From Enterobacter sp. Cy-643 (GTDB lineage: Bacteria; Pseudomonadota; Gammaproteobacteria; Enterobacterales; Enterobacteriaceae), in NCBI RefSeq assembly GCF_011752815.1, contig NZ_VWWV01000003.1, forward strand, positions 558,001 to 622,000: DNA of 64,000 nucleotides, written 5' to 3'. Position numbers and translations under genes: made by a program. Positions 1-8,189 of the stretch are shown in pieces; the first letter of the stretch is position 1; every line of letters starts with the position of its first letter. Below the pieces are notes generated by a model that saw only the letters and a list, made by a program, of their open reading frames with translations, did no database searches and had not been told where the DNA came from.

Positions 1-276
1 ACAATCACCACCGGCGTAATGCTCATGCGCTGGCCACTGTTCAGTGCGGTTTTGATGTTTTTGGCAAGCAGCCTGAATATTCAGTTTCGCCGCTCGGATT
101 ATCGGGCCTTAGCCGTGGTAAGCAGCGGGCTGGGGATTGCCGCATCCTGCTGGTTTGCCATGGGTTTATTGGGTCTCACGCTCGGCGACTTCCCGGTTAT
201 CTGGGCGTCGTTTAAAACGGGGCTGGTCGAGATCATCGCCAGAATGCCACCCGAGTGGCCGACGATGATGCCTTAA
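1..276 (+). CDS. yjcB: YjcB-like small membrane protein, 5' end cut by window
   Basis: The reading frame is open from base 1 (TITTGVMLMRW...) and stops at 276; compared with remembered E. coli YjcB (about 93 residues) only about two codons are missing. Two hydrophobic stretches (about residues 9-23 and 40-65 of the visible part) suggest an inner-membrane protein. The family has no known function. In E. coli yjcB is beside ssb and points the same way as uvrA; it does so here too, but ssb is now 8.5 kb away because an accessory block lies between them. Identification rests on the shared FRRSDY motif, the SSGLG segment, length and synteny. Confidence 0.85.
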   Translation, partial: TITTGVMLMRWPLFSAVLMFLASSLNIQFRRSDYRALAVVSSGLGIAASCWFAMGLLGLTLGDFPVIWASFKTGLVEIIARMPPEWPTMMP

Positions 277-292
277 CAGGCTGAGAAGCATT

Positions 293-322
293 AAAAAAAC
301 CGCCTTCATCGGCGGTTTTTTT
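293..322. terminator. Bidirectional terminator between yjcB and the binding-protein pair
   Basis: A 6-bp stem ACCGCC/GGCGGT with loop TTCATC is flanked by seven A's on the left and seven T's on the right, so it can end yjcB on the plus strand and the convergent gene ending at 327 on the minus strand. Confidence 0.9.
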
Positions 323-326
323 ACTT

Positions 327-1031
327 TCAGGCGACAAACCCGTAATTACACAGTGTTTGCCGCGCTGCGTCCGAAACCAGGAACGCCCGCAGCGGTTCCG
401 CCCTTTCGTCGCGCACCGCCAGCCCATAATCGGCCTGAATATTGTAGGACTCTGGGATCTCAAATACCCGTAGTTCACGGTGAGCCTGCAGCGCAGCGGC
501 ATAGCTTCGGTAACCAATCATCAGATCGGCCAGCCCGCTGGCAATAATCCACTGCGCCGCAAGCCTGCCGTCGGGCACGGCCTGCGAGTCCGCCGCGCCG
601 ACCAGCGCTAAGGCTCGCGACTGCAGGGCGATGCCAAATTCGGCTTCAAATCTGGCAAAGAACTGCCAGGTATAATCCCCGGACGGATCGCTGCCCGGGG
701 TGGACGTACCAATACGTAGCCCCGGATCGCTCAATAGCGTAAGCCAGGTACTTTGCTCAGCCACGCAGTGCGCCGCCGCCGTCAGGCAAAGGGCATTCCC
801 GGCAAACCGCTGAACCGCCCGCGCTTTGCCCTGCTCCAGCAGCGCTTGCGGGTGCGCCATGTTTGCCGACGCAAACAGCGAACAGTTTTCACCGGCTTCT
901 ATACGCGCCCTTAGCAGGCCCGCAGGCCCAAACTGCGTCTCTGTCTGCAGGCCTGTTTCCTGCTCAAACTGCGCCATAAGCGGCTGCCAGACCCGCCGCA
1001 GGCTTCCCGCCGCCAAAATCTGTAAGGCCAT
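327..1031 (-). CDS. ModA-like substrate-binding protein without signal peptide
   Basis: A 234-residue protein that opens with LQILAAGSLRRVW, the typical first strand of mature ModA/Wtp-type molybdate or tungstate binding proteins, and continues through the family segments FGPAGLLRARIEAGE, FASANMAHPQALLEQG and GTSTPGSDPSGDYTW. Known ModA proteins are periplasmic and carry an N-terminal signal; this one starts directly at the mature fold. Its ATG overlaps the stop of the upstream Fe/B12-type binding protein by one base (TAATG), implying coupled translation. No modB or modC homologue is next to it. It may bind an oxyanion or act as a cytoplasmic sensor; the ligand is unknown. Confidence 0.75.
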   Translation of the reverse strand: MALQILAAGSLRRVWQPLMAQFEQETGLQTETQFGPAGLLRARIEAGENCSLFASANMAHPQALLEQGKARAVQRFAGNALCLTAAAHCVAEQSTWLTLLSDPGLRIGTSTPGSDPSGDYTWQFFARFEAEFGIALQSRALALVGAADSQAVPDGRLAAQWIIASGLADLMIGYRSYAAALQAHRELRVFEIPESYNIQADYGLAVRDERAEPLRAFLVSDAARQTLCNYGFVA

Positions 1032-2083
1032 TACTCCACGCCTTCATAGTGGGTTCGGTAAAAACGCTGATACCAGCTGTCGGCCACTTTCTTCATGTCG
1101 ATGTCTTTAAATCTGGCGGGATACAGTTTTTTCGCCATCCACAGTTCGCCAATCGCCATCGCTTCCGGCATCGGATAGCCCCAGGCTTTGGCGTATTCCG
1201 GCATCAGCCAGACCTGACGGTTTTTCACCGCGTCGATCGGCTGCCACTCGGGTTTACTGACGATCTCATCCACCACTTTGGGGTAACGATCCTGCACGAA
1301 GATCACCTGCGGATCCCAGGCGATCACCTGCTCCATCGACACCTGCTTGAAGCCTTTTACGGTCGACGCCGCCACGTTCAACGCGCCCGCGTGAGCCATC
1401 ATCAGGCCGGTATATTTCCCGGAGCCGTAGGTAGTCAGGTCGGGGTTGGCCATGTAAGCACGCACCCGCTGGCTGGTCGGAATATCTTTCAGGCGATCGC
1501 TGACCAGCTTGCGCTCGGCAAAAGTGGCGTCGATCAGCGCTTTGGCCTGCTTCTCTTTATTAACCACTTCGCCAATCAGCACGATGCCTTCTTTCAGGCC
1601 GAGGTTGTAGGCTTGTTCTTCGTCCCCCATCGACGGGTTCAGCTTGCCCTGTTCGCCCGGCACGTCGTGACGCAGCGAGATCGCAATAACCGGGATACCG
1701 AGTTTGCTAATGCCGTCGATCATCTCCTGCGGCGCATAGTTGGTGACAAACACGACCTGCGGGTGCAGCGCCACCAGCTTTTCGGTGTCCACGCTGGTTA
1801 AATCCCCTAGCTGAGCTTTGTGCTCAAGCTCCGGGGCCAGGCGAGCGTAGCCGCTGCCGAGCTGCTGCTTCCAGTTCGCCAGAATGCCAACCACTTTATC
1901 GGTGGCGTTCATTTGCACCAGCAGGTTGAGCGTTTGGTGCTGGAGCACCACAACGCGGTTAACCTCGTCGGGGATCGTGACCTGGCGGCCAAGCTGGTCG
2001 GTGAGCGTGCGGTTCGCCAGCGCGGCGAGCGGGAAAAGTACTAATAATGCGCCCAGCGTCAGGCGGCGGGTAAATCGGTTCAC
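1031..2083 (-). CDS. Periplasmic Fe-siderophore/B12-type ABC substrate-binding protein
   Basis: 350 residues with a GTG start preceded by AAGGAC. A signal peptide of about 23 residues (MNRFTRR, hydrophobic core, ALA) is followed by the class III binding fold: an N-terminal lobe with DQLGRQVTIPDEVNRVVV, a long central helix, and a C-terminal lobe with MEQVIAWDPQVIFVQDR. This is the PF01497 pattern of FecB/BtuF-like proteins that deliver iron chelates or cobalamin. No permease or ATPase gene is adjacent; the neighbour is a second binding protein of a different class. Substrate cannot be told from sequence. Confidence 0.8.
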   Translation of the reverse strand: MNRFTRRLTLGALLVLFPLAALANRTLTDQLGRQVTIPDEVNRVVVLQHQTLNLLVQMNATDKVVGILANWKQQLGSGYARLAPELEHKAQLGDLTSVDTEKLVALHPQVVFVTNYAPQEMIDGISKLGIPVIAISLRHDVPGEQGKLNPSMGDEEQAYNLGLKEGIVLIGEVVNKEKQAKALIDATFAERKLVSDRLKDIPTSQRVRAYMANPDLTTYGSGKYTGLMMAHAGALNVAASTVKGFKQVSMEQVIAWDPQVIFVQDRYPKVVDEIVSKPEWQPIDAVKNRQVWLMPEYAKAWGYPMPEAMAIGELWMAKKLYPARFKDIDMKKVADSWYQRFYRTHYEGVE

Positions 2084-2163
2084 GGCGGGAGTCCTTATGA
2101 TCGTTGTGTATGGAAATATACAGCGATGACTCCCCCGCGCCCAGCGCTTTTAAGGAGTAGATC

Positions 2164-2550
2164 TTACTCCGCGAGCAAACTCGCCTTGCCTCCACCAAAC
2201 GACCAGTCCTCAGCATTGTTATGGCGAATGACGACCATAACGTCGTTGGGATGAATGCCCGGTGACGCGGCAAGTTGTTCGGTAATAACCCGGTAAAAAC
2301 GTTGCTTCGTCTCAATACTCCGAGGCTTACCGGCCGTTATCTCAATCAGAAGCCAGCTATCGCTGCGTGGCCCCGCCATATAATGGCGATCAAACCGCAA
2401 CGCTGATTTATCTTGCTCGTGAAAAACCTGAAACAGATCCGCCTCCGGCACATCAAATGCCGCCACCAGCGCCCGCTGTATGCTGGATGAAACCGCCGCC
2501 AGCCAGGCCTCCGTTTTTCCTTTTAATAAGGTGACATGAAGTACCGGCAT
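2164..2550 (-). CDS. Tautomerase-family protein
   Basis: 128 residues beginning Met-Pro (MPVLHVTLLKG). In the tautomerase superfamily the Met is removed and Pro1 is the catalytic base, so the conserved start supports an active enzyme. The sequence resembles the longer tautomerase group (PF14552 type) with the conserved FHEQDKSALRFDRHY segment. The start codon directly follows the stop of the carboxymuconolactone-decarboxylase-like gene (TAAATG), and its SD (GGAG) lies inside that gene, so the two are an operon. Natural substrate unknown; an aromatic-degradation side reaction is a guess. Confidence 0.8.
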   Translation of the reverse strand: MPVLHVTLLKGKTEAWLAAVSSSIQRALVAAFDVPEADLFQVFHEQDKSALRFDRHYMAGPRSDSWLLIEITAGKPRSIETKQRFYRVITEQLAASPGIHPNDVMVVIRHNNAEDWSFGGGKASLLAE

Positions 2551-2883
2551 TTATTGCTCCTCCCTACTGCATCCGACGATCAGCTTATCCAGCACCTTTA
2601 GCGCGCTGTGGGCAGCAGGCCAGCCCGCATAAAAAGCCAGATGGGTAATCAGCTCAGTTAATTCCTCATCGCTGACGCCATTTTTGCGCGCTAAATCGAG
2701 ATGAACCGGCAGCTGTTCCAGCCGGTACAGCGCCAGCAGCGCCGCCACGGTGATCAGGCTGCGATCGCGTTTATTCAGCTCTGGTCTTTCCCAGATATCC
2801 TGGAATAACAAGTCATTGCTTATGCTGGCGAGTTTTGGCGCCCGGCTCAAAACCCGCTGAATGTCGTGTGATGTTTCACCCAT
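2551..2883 (-). CDS. Carboxymuconolactone-decarboxylase-family protein
   Basis: 110 residues ending in a PcaC-like helix pair with LITHLAFYAGWPAAHSAL and an earlier RDRSLITVAALLAL segment. This is the CMD fold (PF02627). The CxxC pair used by AhpD-type members is absent; the only cysteine is near the C-terminus, so a redox role is unlikely and a PcaC-like decarboxylase or hydrolase role is more plausible. It is the first gene of a two-gene unit with the tautomerase and is read away from a LysR regulator, which probably controls it. Confidence 0.8.
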   Translation of the reverse strand: MGETSHDIQRVLSRAPKLASISNDLLFQDIWERPELNKRDRSLITVAALLALYRLEQLPVHLDLARKNGVSDEELTELITHLAFYAGWPAAHSALKVLDKLIVGCSREEQ

Positions 2884-2915
2884 GGGACCTCCCGGCTGTT
2901 GTTGACAACCTGAGC

Positions 2916-2930
2916 ATACTCATCGAGTAT
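2916..2930. promoter_or_regulatory. Candidate LysR-type operator
   Basis: ATACT-N5-AGTAT is a 15-bp inverted repeat containing the T-N11-A motif recognised by LysR regulators. It lies in the 103-bp gap between the divergent CMD/tautomerase pair and the LysR gene. A second palindrome, TCCTGA-TTT-TCAGGA (2964-2978), sits just before the regulator's start. Confidence 0.5.
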
Positions 2931-2986
2931 CATTCTAAAAATCAGATATTTTTTAACCAACAATCCTGATTTTCAGGACAATAATC

Positions 2987-3847
2987 ATGACGAATTTAGA
3001 TCTCGACGTTCTACGCACCTTTGTTACCGGCATGGCACTCGGCAGCTTTGCCCAGGCGGCGGACCGGCTGGGGCGTTCAACCTCAGCGGTCAGCGCCCAG
3101 CTGAAGAAACTGGAGGAGCAGGTCGGCAGGCCGGTCGTCAAAAAATCAGGCCGGGGCCTGGCGCTGACGCCGACGGGTGAAATTGTGTTGAGTTATGCAA
3201 AACGCCTTTTGGAGCTGAACGATGCCGCAATGGCCGCGGTGGCCGACACGCAGCTGAGCGGGCTTCTGCGGGTAGGGTTTCAGGAGGACTTTGGTGAAGG
3301 TCTGTTAACCGAGGTTCTTGGTTCATTTAGCCGCGCCCACCCCGCCGTCATCCTTGAAGCACGTATCGCACGAAATGCAGAGCTGGAATCCGCCCTCAAC
3401 CATTCACAGCTGGATTTAGCCTTACTCTGGCAAACGCCATCGGCTTCCGTAAAAAATGAGACAGGTAAAATCCCGCTGCACTGGATGGGCATCCCCGAGC
3501 AGATAGAGAAGTGCCTTGCCAATGGGCAGCCGCTGCCTTTAGTGGTTTTTGATGCCCCCTGTATTTTACGTCGCCACGCCATTGAGGCACTGGATTGTGC
3601 GGGGATCCCCTGGCGGATAGCCTTTACCAGCAGCAGTCTGAACGGCCTGTGGGCAGCGGCACGAGCCGGATTAGGCGTGACGCCCAGAACGCAGGTAGGA
3701 AAACCTGCCGATCTTCCGGTGATCCAGAACCTTCCCACCCTCCCTTCGTTAGGCATCTGCCTACCGCGGGCATCATCTGAACCTAACCCGATTCGGGATT
3801 GCCTGGCAGACATTATCGAAAAACAGGTGGGCGTTTTTTGCCGCTGA
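2987..3847 (+). CDS. LysR-family transcriptional regulator
   Basis: 286 residues. The N-terminal winged helix-turn-helix (about residues 4-62) shows the LysR signature: FVTGMALGSFAQAADRLGRS followed by TSAVSAQLKKLEEQVG and LTPTGE. The remainder matches the two-lobed effector-binding domain, which is slightly short. It is divergent from the CMD/tautomerase pair and shares a control region with a T-N11-A palindrome, so I infer it regulates that pair. Inducer unknown. The dat-ddc operon lies downstream on the same strand, but two hairpins separate them. Confidence 0.85.
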   Translation: MTNLDLDVLRTFVTGMALGSFAQAADRLGRSTSAVSAQLKKLEEQVGRPVVKKSGRGLALTPTGEIVLSYAKRLLELNDAAMAAVADTQLSGLLRVGFQEDFGEGLLTEVLGSFSRAHPAVILEARIARNAELESALNHSQLDLALLWQTPSASVKNETGKIPLHWMGIPEQIEKCLANGQPLPLVVFDAPCILRRHAIEALDCAGIPWRIAFTSSSLNGLWAAARAGLGVTPRTQVGKPADLPVIQNLPTLPSLGICLPRASSEPNPIRDCLADIIEKQVGVFCR

Positions 3848-3951
3848 AACTGAACAGGCCCCAGGTTTACGGGTAAAAAGTGCAACCCCCGTTGCCAATC
3901 AATGTCCCAGGGTAATTTTTTGTTGTTAATTATTTCTATCCAGCAAAACCT

Positions 3952-4006
3952 GGTCTTTCCAGACCGTTTTAATACGCCAAATTAGGCCTTTCAGAGGGCT
4001 TTTTTT
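3952..4006 (+). terminator. Two tandem hairpins after the LysR gene
   Basis: The first hairpin is GGTCT-TTCC-AGACC (3952-3965) followed by GTTTT. The second is GCCTT-TCAG-AGGGC (3986-3999, one G-T pair) followed by seven T's. Together they look like weak rho-independent terminators in series. Confidence 0.55.
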
Positions 4007-4166
4007 CCTGCCATTGCCAATAGTTGAGAGATCGGATGTCTGGATACCCGTCAAAAGAGTCTTCAATCCATTGATTTTAAATTAAAAAAATCGGAAAAAA
4101 TTAATGATTGAGCGGGGGGGTAAAAAGCCATATATTGGCGGCGTTTTATGCACCCTAACCGATACC

Positions 4167-4212
4167 TATACTCTGGATAATTCGAGTTTCAACTTGAAGC
4201 ATGACGAGTATT
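4167..4212. repeat. Internally deleted ERIC element
   Basis: The two ends of the ERIC repeat are present back to back: the TATACYCTNNATAATTCGAGTT end (4167-4188) and the CTTGAAGYATGACGRGTAT end (4193-4211), with the ~80-bp centre missing. The remnant folds on itself: TTCGAGTT pairs with AACTTGAA, and ATACTC pairs with GAGTAT. It lies about 50 bp before dat. Confidence 0.75.
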
Positions 4213-4264
4213 GTTTACTTAATTCAGCCGCTGCGCTCATGCCGACGGTTGTAGGAGAGATATG

Positions 4265-5647
4265 ATGACGGATAAAGTCCGTATTGATACTTTAGATGCA
4301 AAATCTGCAAACGCTACCAACGAAACCTATTTGGCACGACAGGCTGAATTCGAATCGAATGTCAGAAGTTACCCGCGCAAATTACCGTTCGCTATAGCCA
4401 AAGCCCAGGGCGCCTGGATCATCGACGTGGAAGGTAACCGTTACCTTGACTGTCTGGCCGGTGCGGGCACGTTGGCGCTTGGCCATAACCACCCTGACAT
4501 CCTGCAAAGCATCCAAAACGTCATTACCAGCGGCTTGCCGTTACATACTTTGGATCTGACTACGCCGTTAAAAGACGAGTTCTCAGAATACCTGCTCTCT
4601 TTACTGCCGAGCCAGGGTAAAGAGTACTGCCTGCAGTTCTGTGGCCCATCCGGCGCGGACGCAGTAGAAGCCGCTATCAAGCTGGCTAAGAAACATACCG
4701 GCCGCAGCGGCGTAATCAGCTTCTCCGGCGGCTACCACGGGATGACCCACGGCGCGCTGTCCGTGACCGGCAACCTGTCTCCGAAAGCGGCCATCAACGG
4801 CCTGATGCCGGAAGTGCAGTTCCTGCCATACCCGCACGAATACCGCTGCCCGCTGGGCATTGGCGGCGACGCGGGCGTGAAAGCGCTGACCTATTACTTC
4901 GACAACCTGATCAACGACGTTGAAAGCGGCGTGCGCAAACCTGCGGCCGTGATCCTCGAAGCGGTTCAGGGCGAAGGCGGCGTGAACCCGGCGCCTGCAG
5001 AGTGGCTGCAGCGCATCCGCAAAGTGACCAAAGAGCACGGCATCGTGCTGATCATCGATGAAGTTCAGGCTGGCTTTGCCCGTACCGGCAAGCTGTTCGC
5101 CTACGAACACGCTGGCATTGAGCCAGACATCATCGTGATGTCCAAAGCCGTTGGTGGCGGTCTGCCGCTGGCCGTACTGGGCCTGAGAAAAGAGATAGAT
5201 GCCTGGGAACCTGGTCACCACACCGGCACCTTCCGCGGCAACCAGCTGGCAATGGCCACCGGCCTGACCACCCTGAAGTACCTGAAAGACAACAAAGTCG
5301 CAGACAAAGTTGCCGCTCAGGGCGAATGGCTGAAAGGCAAACTGTACGATCTGCAGAAACGCTACCCGGCTATCGGCCACGTTCGCGGCCTGGGCCTGAT
5401 GCTCGGCATTGAGATCGTGAAGCCAGAAGAAGCACAGGATCACATGGGTTGCTACCCGGCTGACGGCGCGCTGTCTGCTCTGATTCAGAAAAAATGCTTC
5501 GAAGCGGGCCTGATTCTGGAGCGCGGTGGCCGTAACGGCTGCGTGCTGCGCCTGCTGCCGTCCCTGCTGATCAGCGACGACGAGCTGGAAATCTTCCTGA
5601 GTAAATTTGAAAAAGCCTTGTTAGCCGCTGGCGCAAAAGCTGTCTGA
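4265..5647 (+). CDS. dat: Diaminobutyrate--2-oxoglutarate aminotransferase
   Basis: 460 residues from the second of two adjacent ATGs; AGGAG is 7 bases before this ATG but only 4 before the first (4262). A class III PLP-dependent aminotransferase: [15 protein letters not shown], the [11 protein letters not shown] motif, and the PLP lysine in [16 protein letters not shown]. Length and the start [20 protein letters not shown] match the Acinetobacter/Haemophilus Dat group, which makes L-2,4-diaminobutyrate from aspartate semialdehyde and glutamate. The decarboxylase gene follows 14 bp later, so the pair makes 1,3-diaminopropane. An ectoine EctB role is less likely because no ectA or ectC is present. 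Confidence 0.9.
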   Translation: MTDKVRIDTLDAKSANATNETYLARQAEFESNVRSYPRKLPFAIAKAQGAWIIDVEGNRYLDCLAGAGTLALGHNHPDILQSIQNVITSGLPLHTLDLTTPLKDEFSEYLLSLLPSQGKEYCLQFCGPSGADAVEAAIKLAKKHTGRSGVISFSGGYHGMTHGALSVTGNLSPKAAINGLMPEVQFLPYPHEYRCPLGIGGDAGVKALTYYFDNLINDVESGVRKPAAVILEAVQGEGGVNPAPAEWLQRIRKVTKEHGIVLIIDEVQAGFARTGKLFAYEHAGIEPDIIVMSKAVGGGLPLAVLGLRKEIDAWEPGHHTGTFRGNQLAMATGLTTLKYLKDNKVADKVAAQGEWLKGKLYDLQKRYPAIGHVRGLGLMLGIEIVKPEEAQDHMGCYPADGALSALIQKKCFEAGLILERGGRNGCVLRLLPSLLISDDELEIFLSKFEKALLAAGAKAV

Positions 5648-5661
5648 CTGGAGTAATAAAT

Positions 5662-7134
5662 ATGTCCCGATCTAACCCGATTCTGGCCTCCTCTGCCCAG
5701 AGCATTGAGGAATACCAGCAGGCGATCGCCCAGACCAGCCAGGCCGTAGTGGAATGGCTGCAGCAGCCCCAGATGTACCAGGGCAAAACCGTCGCCGAGC
5801 TGAAAGAACGCATTCAGCTCGACTTCAATCCTCAGGGCCTGGGCAACCAGGTCGCGATTGAACGCGCGATTGAGTATTTCTTAAAAGACAGCCTGCTGGT
5901 GCATCACCCGCAGTGCGTGGCGCACCTGCACTGCCCAAGCCTGGTGGTTAGCCAGGCCGCAGAAGTGCTGATCAACGCCACCAACCAGAGCATGGACTCC
6001 TGGGACCAAAGCCCGTCGGCGACCATCATTGAGATGAAGCTGATCGAATGGCTGCGCGCGCAGGTCGGTTATCAGCCTGGCGATGCGGGCGTGTTCACCA
6101 GCGGTGGGACCCAGAGCAACCTGATGGGCCTGATGCTGGCGCGTGACGCTTACTTTGCGCGTCAGGGCCACTCTGTGCAGCAGGATGGTCTGACCGGTGA
6201 TATCCGTAAAATCAGAGTGTTGTGCTCTGAAAATGCCCACTTCTCCGTGCAGAAAAACATGGCGCTGATGGGCATGGGCTACCAGTCGGTCACGCTGGTG
6301 AAAACCGATGAGTTTGCCCGCATGGACGTTACCGACCTGGCGGCTAAAATCGCCCAGGCGCAAGCGAAAGGCGAGCAGATCATGGCTATCGTCGCCACTG
6401 CCGGTACGACCGATGCAGGCGCTATTGATCCGCTGCGTGACATCGCGAAGCTGGCCGCAGAGCACCAGATTTGGGTACACGTTGATGCAGCCTGGGGCGG
6501 CGCGCTGCTGCTGTCCGAGAAGTATCGTGATTACCTGAACGGCCTGGAACTGGTGGATTCCGTTACCCTGGACTTCCACAAGCAGTTCTTCCAGACCATC
6601 AGCTGCGGCGCGTTCCTGCTGAAAGATGCTCGCCACTACGAGCTGATGCGTTACCAGGCGGCCTACCTGAACTCCGAGTTTGACGAAGAGCAAGGCGTAC
6701 CGAACCTGGTGTCCAAGTCGCTGCAGACCACCCGTCGCTTTGACGCTCTGAAGCTGTGGATGGGCCTGGAAGCGCTGGGGCAGAAGCAGTACGCCGAAAT
6801 CATCGATCACGGCGTGACCATGGCGAAGAATGTGGCGGCCTACGTGGCTGACCACGCTTCTCTGGAGCTGGTAATGCAGCCTCAGCTGGCGAGCGTGCTG
6901 TTCCGCTTCCGCCCGGCAAGCCTGGCTGGCCGCAGCGATGCGGAAATCGCGCTGCTGAACCAGAAAATAGGCGATGCGCTGCTGGAGTCTGGCCGCGCGA
7001 ACGTTGGCGTGACCGAGCATAACGGCGTGACCTGCCTGAAGCTGACCCTGCTGAACCCAACCGTCACCCTGGAGGACGTCAAAGTCCTGCTGGCGCTGGT
7101 GGAGAAAACTGCAGAGCCGCTGCTGAACGCGTAA
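5662..7134 (+). CDS. ddc: L-2,4-diaminobutyrate decarboxylase
   Basis: 490 residues, a group II PLP-dependent decarboxylase. Visible features are the FTSGGTQSNLMGLMLARD segment, HVDAAWGGALLLS with the PLP-contacting Asp, and the PLP lysine in SVTLDFHKQF. It converts L-2,4-diaminobutyrate to 1,3-diaminopropane in the cytosol, completing the path begun by dat. The gene order dat-ddc and the short gap match the known Acinetobacter and Enterobacter operons. A strong bidirectional terminator follows. Confidence 0.9.
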   Translation: MSRSNPILASSAQSIEEYQQAIAQTSQAVVEWLQQPQMYQGKTVAELKERIQLDFNPQGLGNQVAIERAIEYFLKDSLLVHHPQCVAHLHCPSLVVSQAAEVLINATNQSMDSWDQSPSATIIEMKLIEWLRAQVGYQPGDAGVFTSGGTQSNLMGLMLARDAYFARQGHSVQQDGLTGDIRKIRVLCSENAHFSVQKNMALMGMGYQSVTLVKTDEFARMDVTDLAAKIAQAQAKGEQIMAIVATAGTTDAGAIDPLRDIAKLAAEHQIWVHVDAAWGGALLLSEKYRDYLNGLELVDSVTLDFHKQFFQTISCGAFLLKDARHYELMRYQAAYLNSEFDEEQGVPNLVSKSLQTTRRFDALKLWMGLEALGQKQYAEIIDHGVTMAKNVAAYVADHASLELVMQPQLASVLFRFRPASLAGRSDAEIALLNQKIGDALLESGRANVGVTEHNGVTCLKLTLLNPTVTLEDVKVLLALVEKTAEPLLNA

Positions 7135-7152
7135 TTTTTACGAATGAATAAA

Positions 7153-7187
7153 AGCCGGAAGCGAGCAATCGCCTCCGGCTTTTTTTA
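7153..7187. terminator. Bidirectional terminator between ddc and the esterase gene
   Basis: AGCCGGA-A-GCGA, loop GCAA, TCGC-C-TCCGGCT: an 11-bp stem with one mismatch, with A's before and seven T's after. It ends ddc and the convergent minus-strand esterase unit. Confidence 0.9.
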
Positions 7188-7193
7188 TTGCTT

Positions 7194-8189
7194 TTAGTTC
7201 TCCAGCCTGAGCTGGCGGCGAATAAATTTCGCCACTTCGTCCACCAGCTCTCTGTCTTCAGGCGTTCCCATAAATCCACCGTGCGGCATCGCCTCAAAGA
7301 CGTGCAGCTCGGCTTCAACGTTCGCTTTTCTCAACACCCGGTGCAGCCTCACCGCATTCGACAGGAATAGATCCCGCGTGCCGCTTTGAATCATTGTAGC
7401 CGGGAAACCACGGGTAAAGTCGCCAAACAGCGGCGAAAGATAAGGATGCGTTAACTCAGCGCCCGCGGCATAAAGCAGGTTGTTTTCCCTCAACGATCCC
7501 GGCAGTACCACATCCACAAGTTGGTTCACCTGGAAGCTGTCGCCGGACTCGGTCAGATCTGCCTCCGGGGACAGCAGCACTAAGGCACCTGGCAACGGCA
7601 AGCCTTCATCACGCGCCCGCAGTACCATCGCAGCGGCCAGATTACCGCCAGCCGAACGCCCGGCAATCACGATATTTTCCGGGGCATAGCGCTCCAGCAG
7701 GTAACGGTATGTGGCCAGGCAATCATCCAGTGCAGCCGGATAAGGATGCTCGGGCGGCATGCGGTAATCGACGCTGTAGCAACGGAGCCCATACTGCACA
7801 GCCTGGGTGCTGGCACTGGCCTTGCAGGCTTCACTCCCGCCAAAGGTAAACGCCCCGCCGTGGAGATCCACCAGAACGTGATACTCCGATGACAGCGCGC
7901 CGGGCGTAGCAATATGCACCGTAGCCTGCTCAATCTGCAGTGTTTGTGGTTCTGGCTCATCGCTCGCTGGCCTGGATTTCATGGTTTCGGCATACCAGGC
8001 CGCCGAAGTGGCCTGAATCTGCTTCCAGGCTTCACCATCGGTGTGGGATGGCATCGCAAATTGCACGTTGTGGGGCACACCGTTCTCGTCAACCTGGCGA
8101 CGCAGAGCAGCCTGTGCCTCCTCACTGATGGAATCAGGGAACGGGATAATGTGCTCGGGGCGCAGAACGCCATCAATTTTGTCTGTCAT
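7194..8189 (-). CDS. Alpha/beta hydrolase, hormone-sensitive-lipase-like esterase
   Basis: 331 residues from MTDKIDG; the ATG at 8189 has an AGGTCAGGCA ribosome-binding site, while an upstream ATG at 8264 lies deep in the preceding gene. Family IV (HSL) marks are the oxyanion-hole HGGAF (DLHGGAFTFGG), the nucleophile elbow GRSAGG, a catalytic Asp candidate in SGTRDLF and a catalytic His in MPHGGF. It likely hydrolyses short-chain esters or lactones in the cytosol; no signal peptide is seen. The start overlaps the end of the upstream 210-residue gene by 17 bp, so both are one operon. Confidence 0.85.
   Translation of the reverse strand: MTDKIDGVLRPEHIIPFPDSISEEAQAALRRQVDENGVPHNVQFAMPSHTDGEAWKQIQATSAAWYAETMKSRPASDEPEPQTLQIEQATVHIATPGALSSEYHVLVDLHGGAFTFGGSEACKASASTQAVQYGLRCYSVDYRMPPEHPYPAALDDCLATYRYLLERYAPENIVIAGRSAGGNLAAAMVLRARDEGLPLPGALVLLSPEADLTESGDSFQVNQLVDVVLPGSLRENNLLYAAGAELTHPYLSPLFGDFTRGFPATMIQSGTRDLFLSNAVRLHRVLRKANVEAELHVFEAMPHGGFMGTPEDRELVDEVAKFIRRQLRLEN

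Larger units (their letters stand above)
3848..4264. other. Intergenic region between LysR gene and dat
   Basis: About 415 bp with no convincing gene. It holds two terminator-like hairpins near 3952-4006, an A+T-rich stretch at 4075-4100, a run of seven G's (4115-4121), an ERIC remnant (4167-4212) and the dat ribosome-binding site AGGAG (4253-4257). The dat promoter must lie here, but I could not assign -35/-10 boxes with confidence. Confidence 0.6.
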
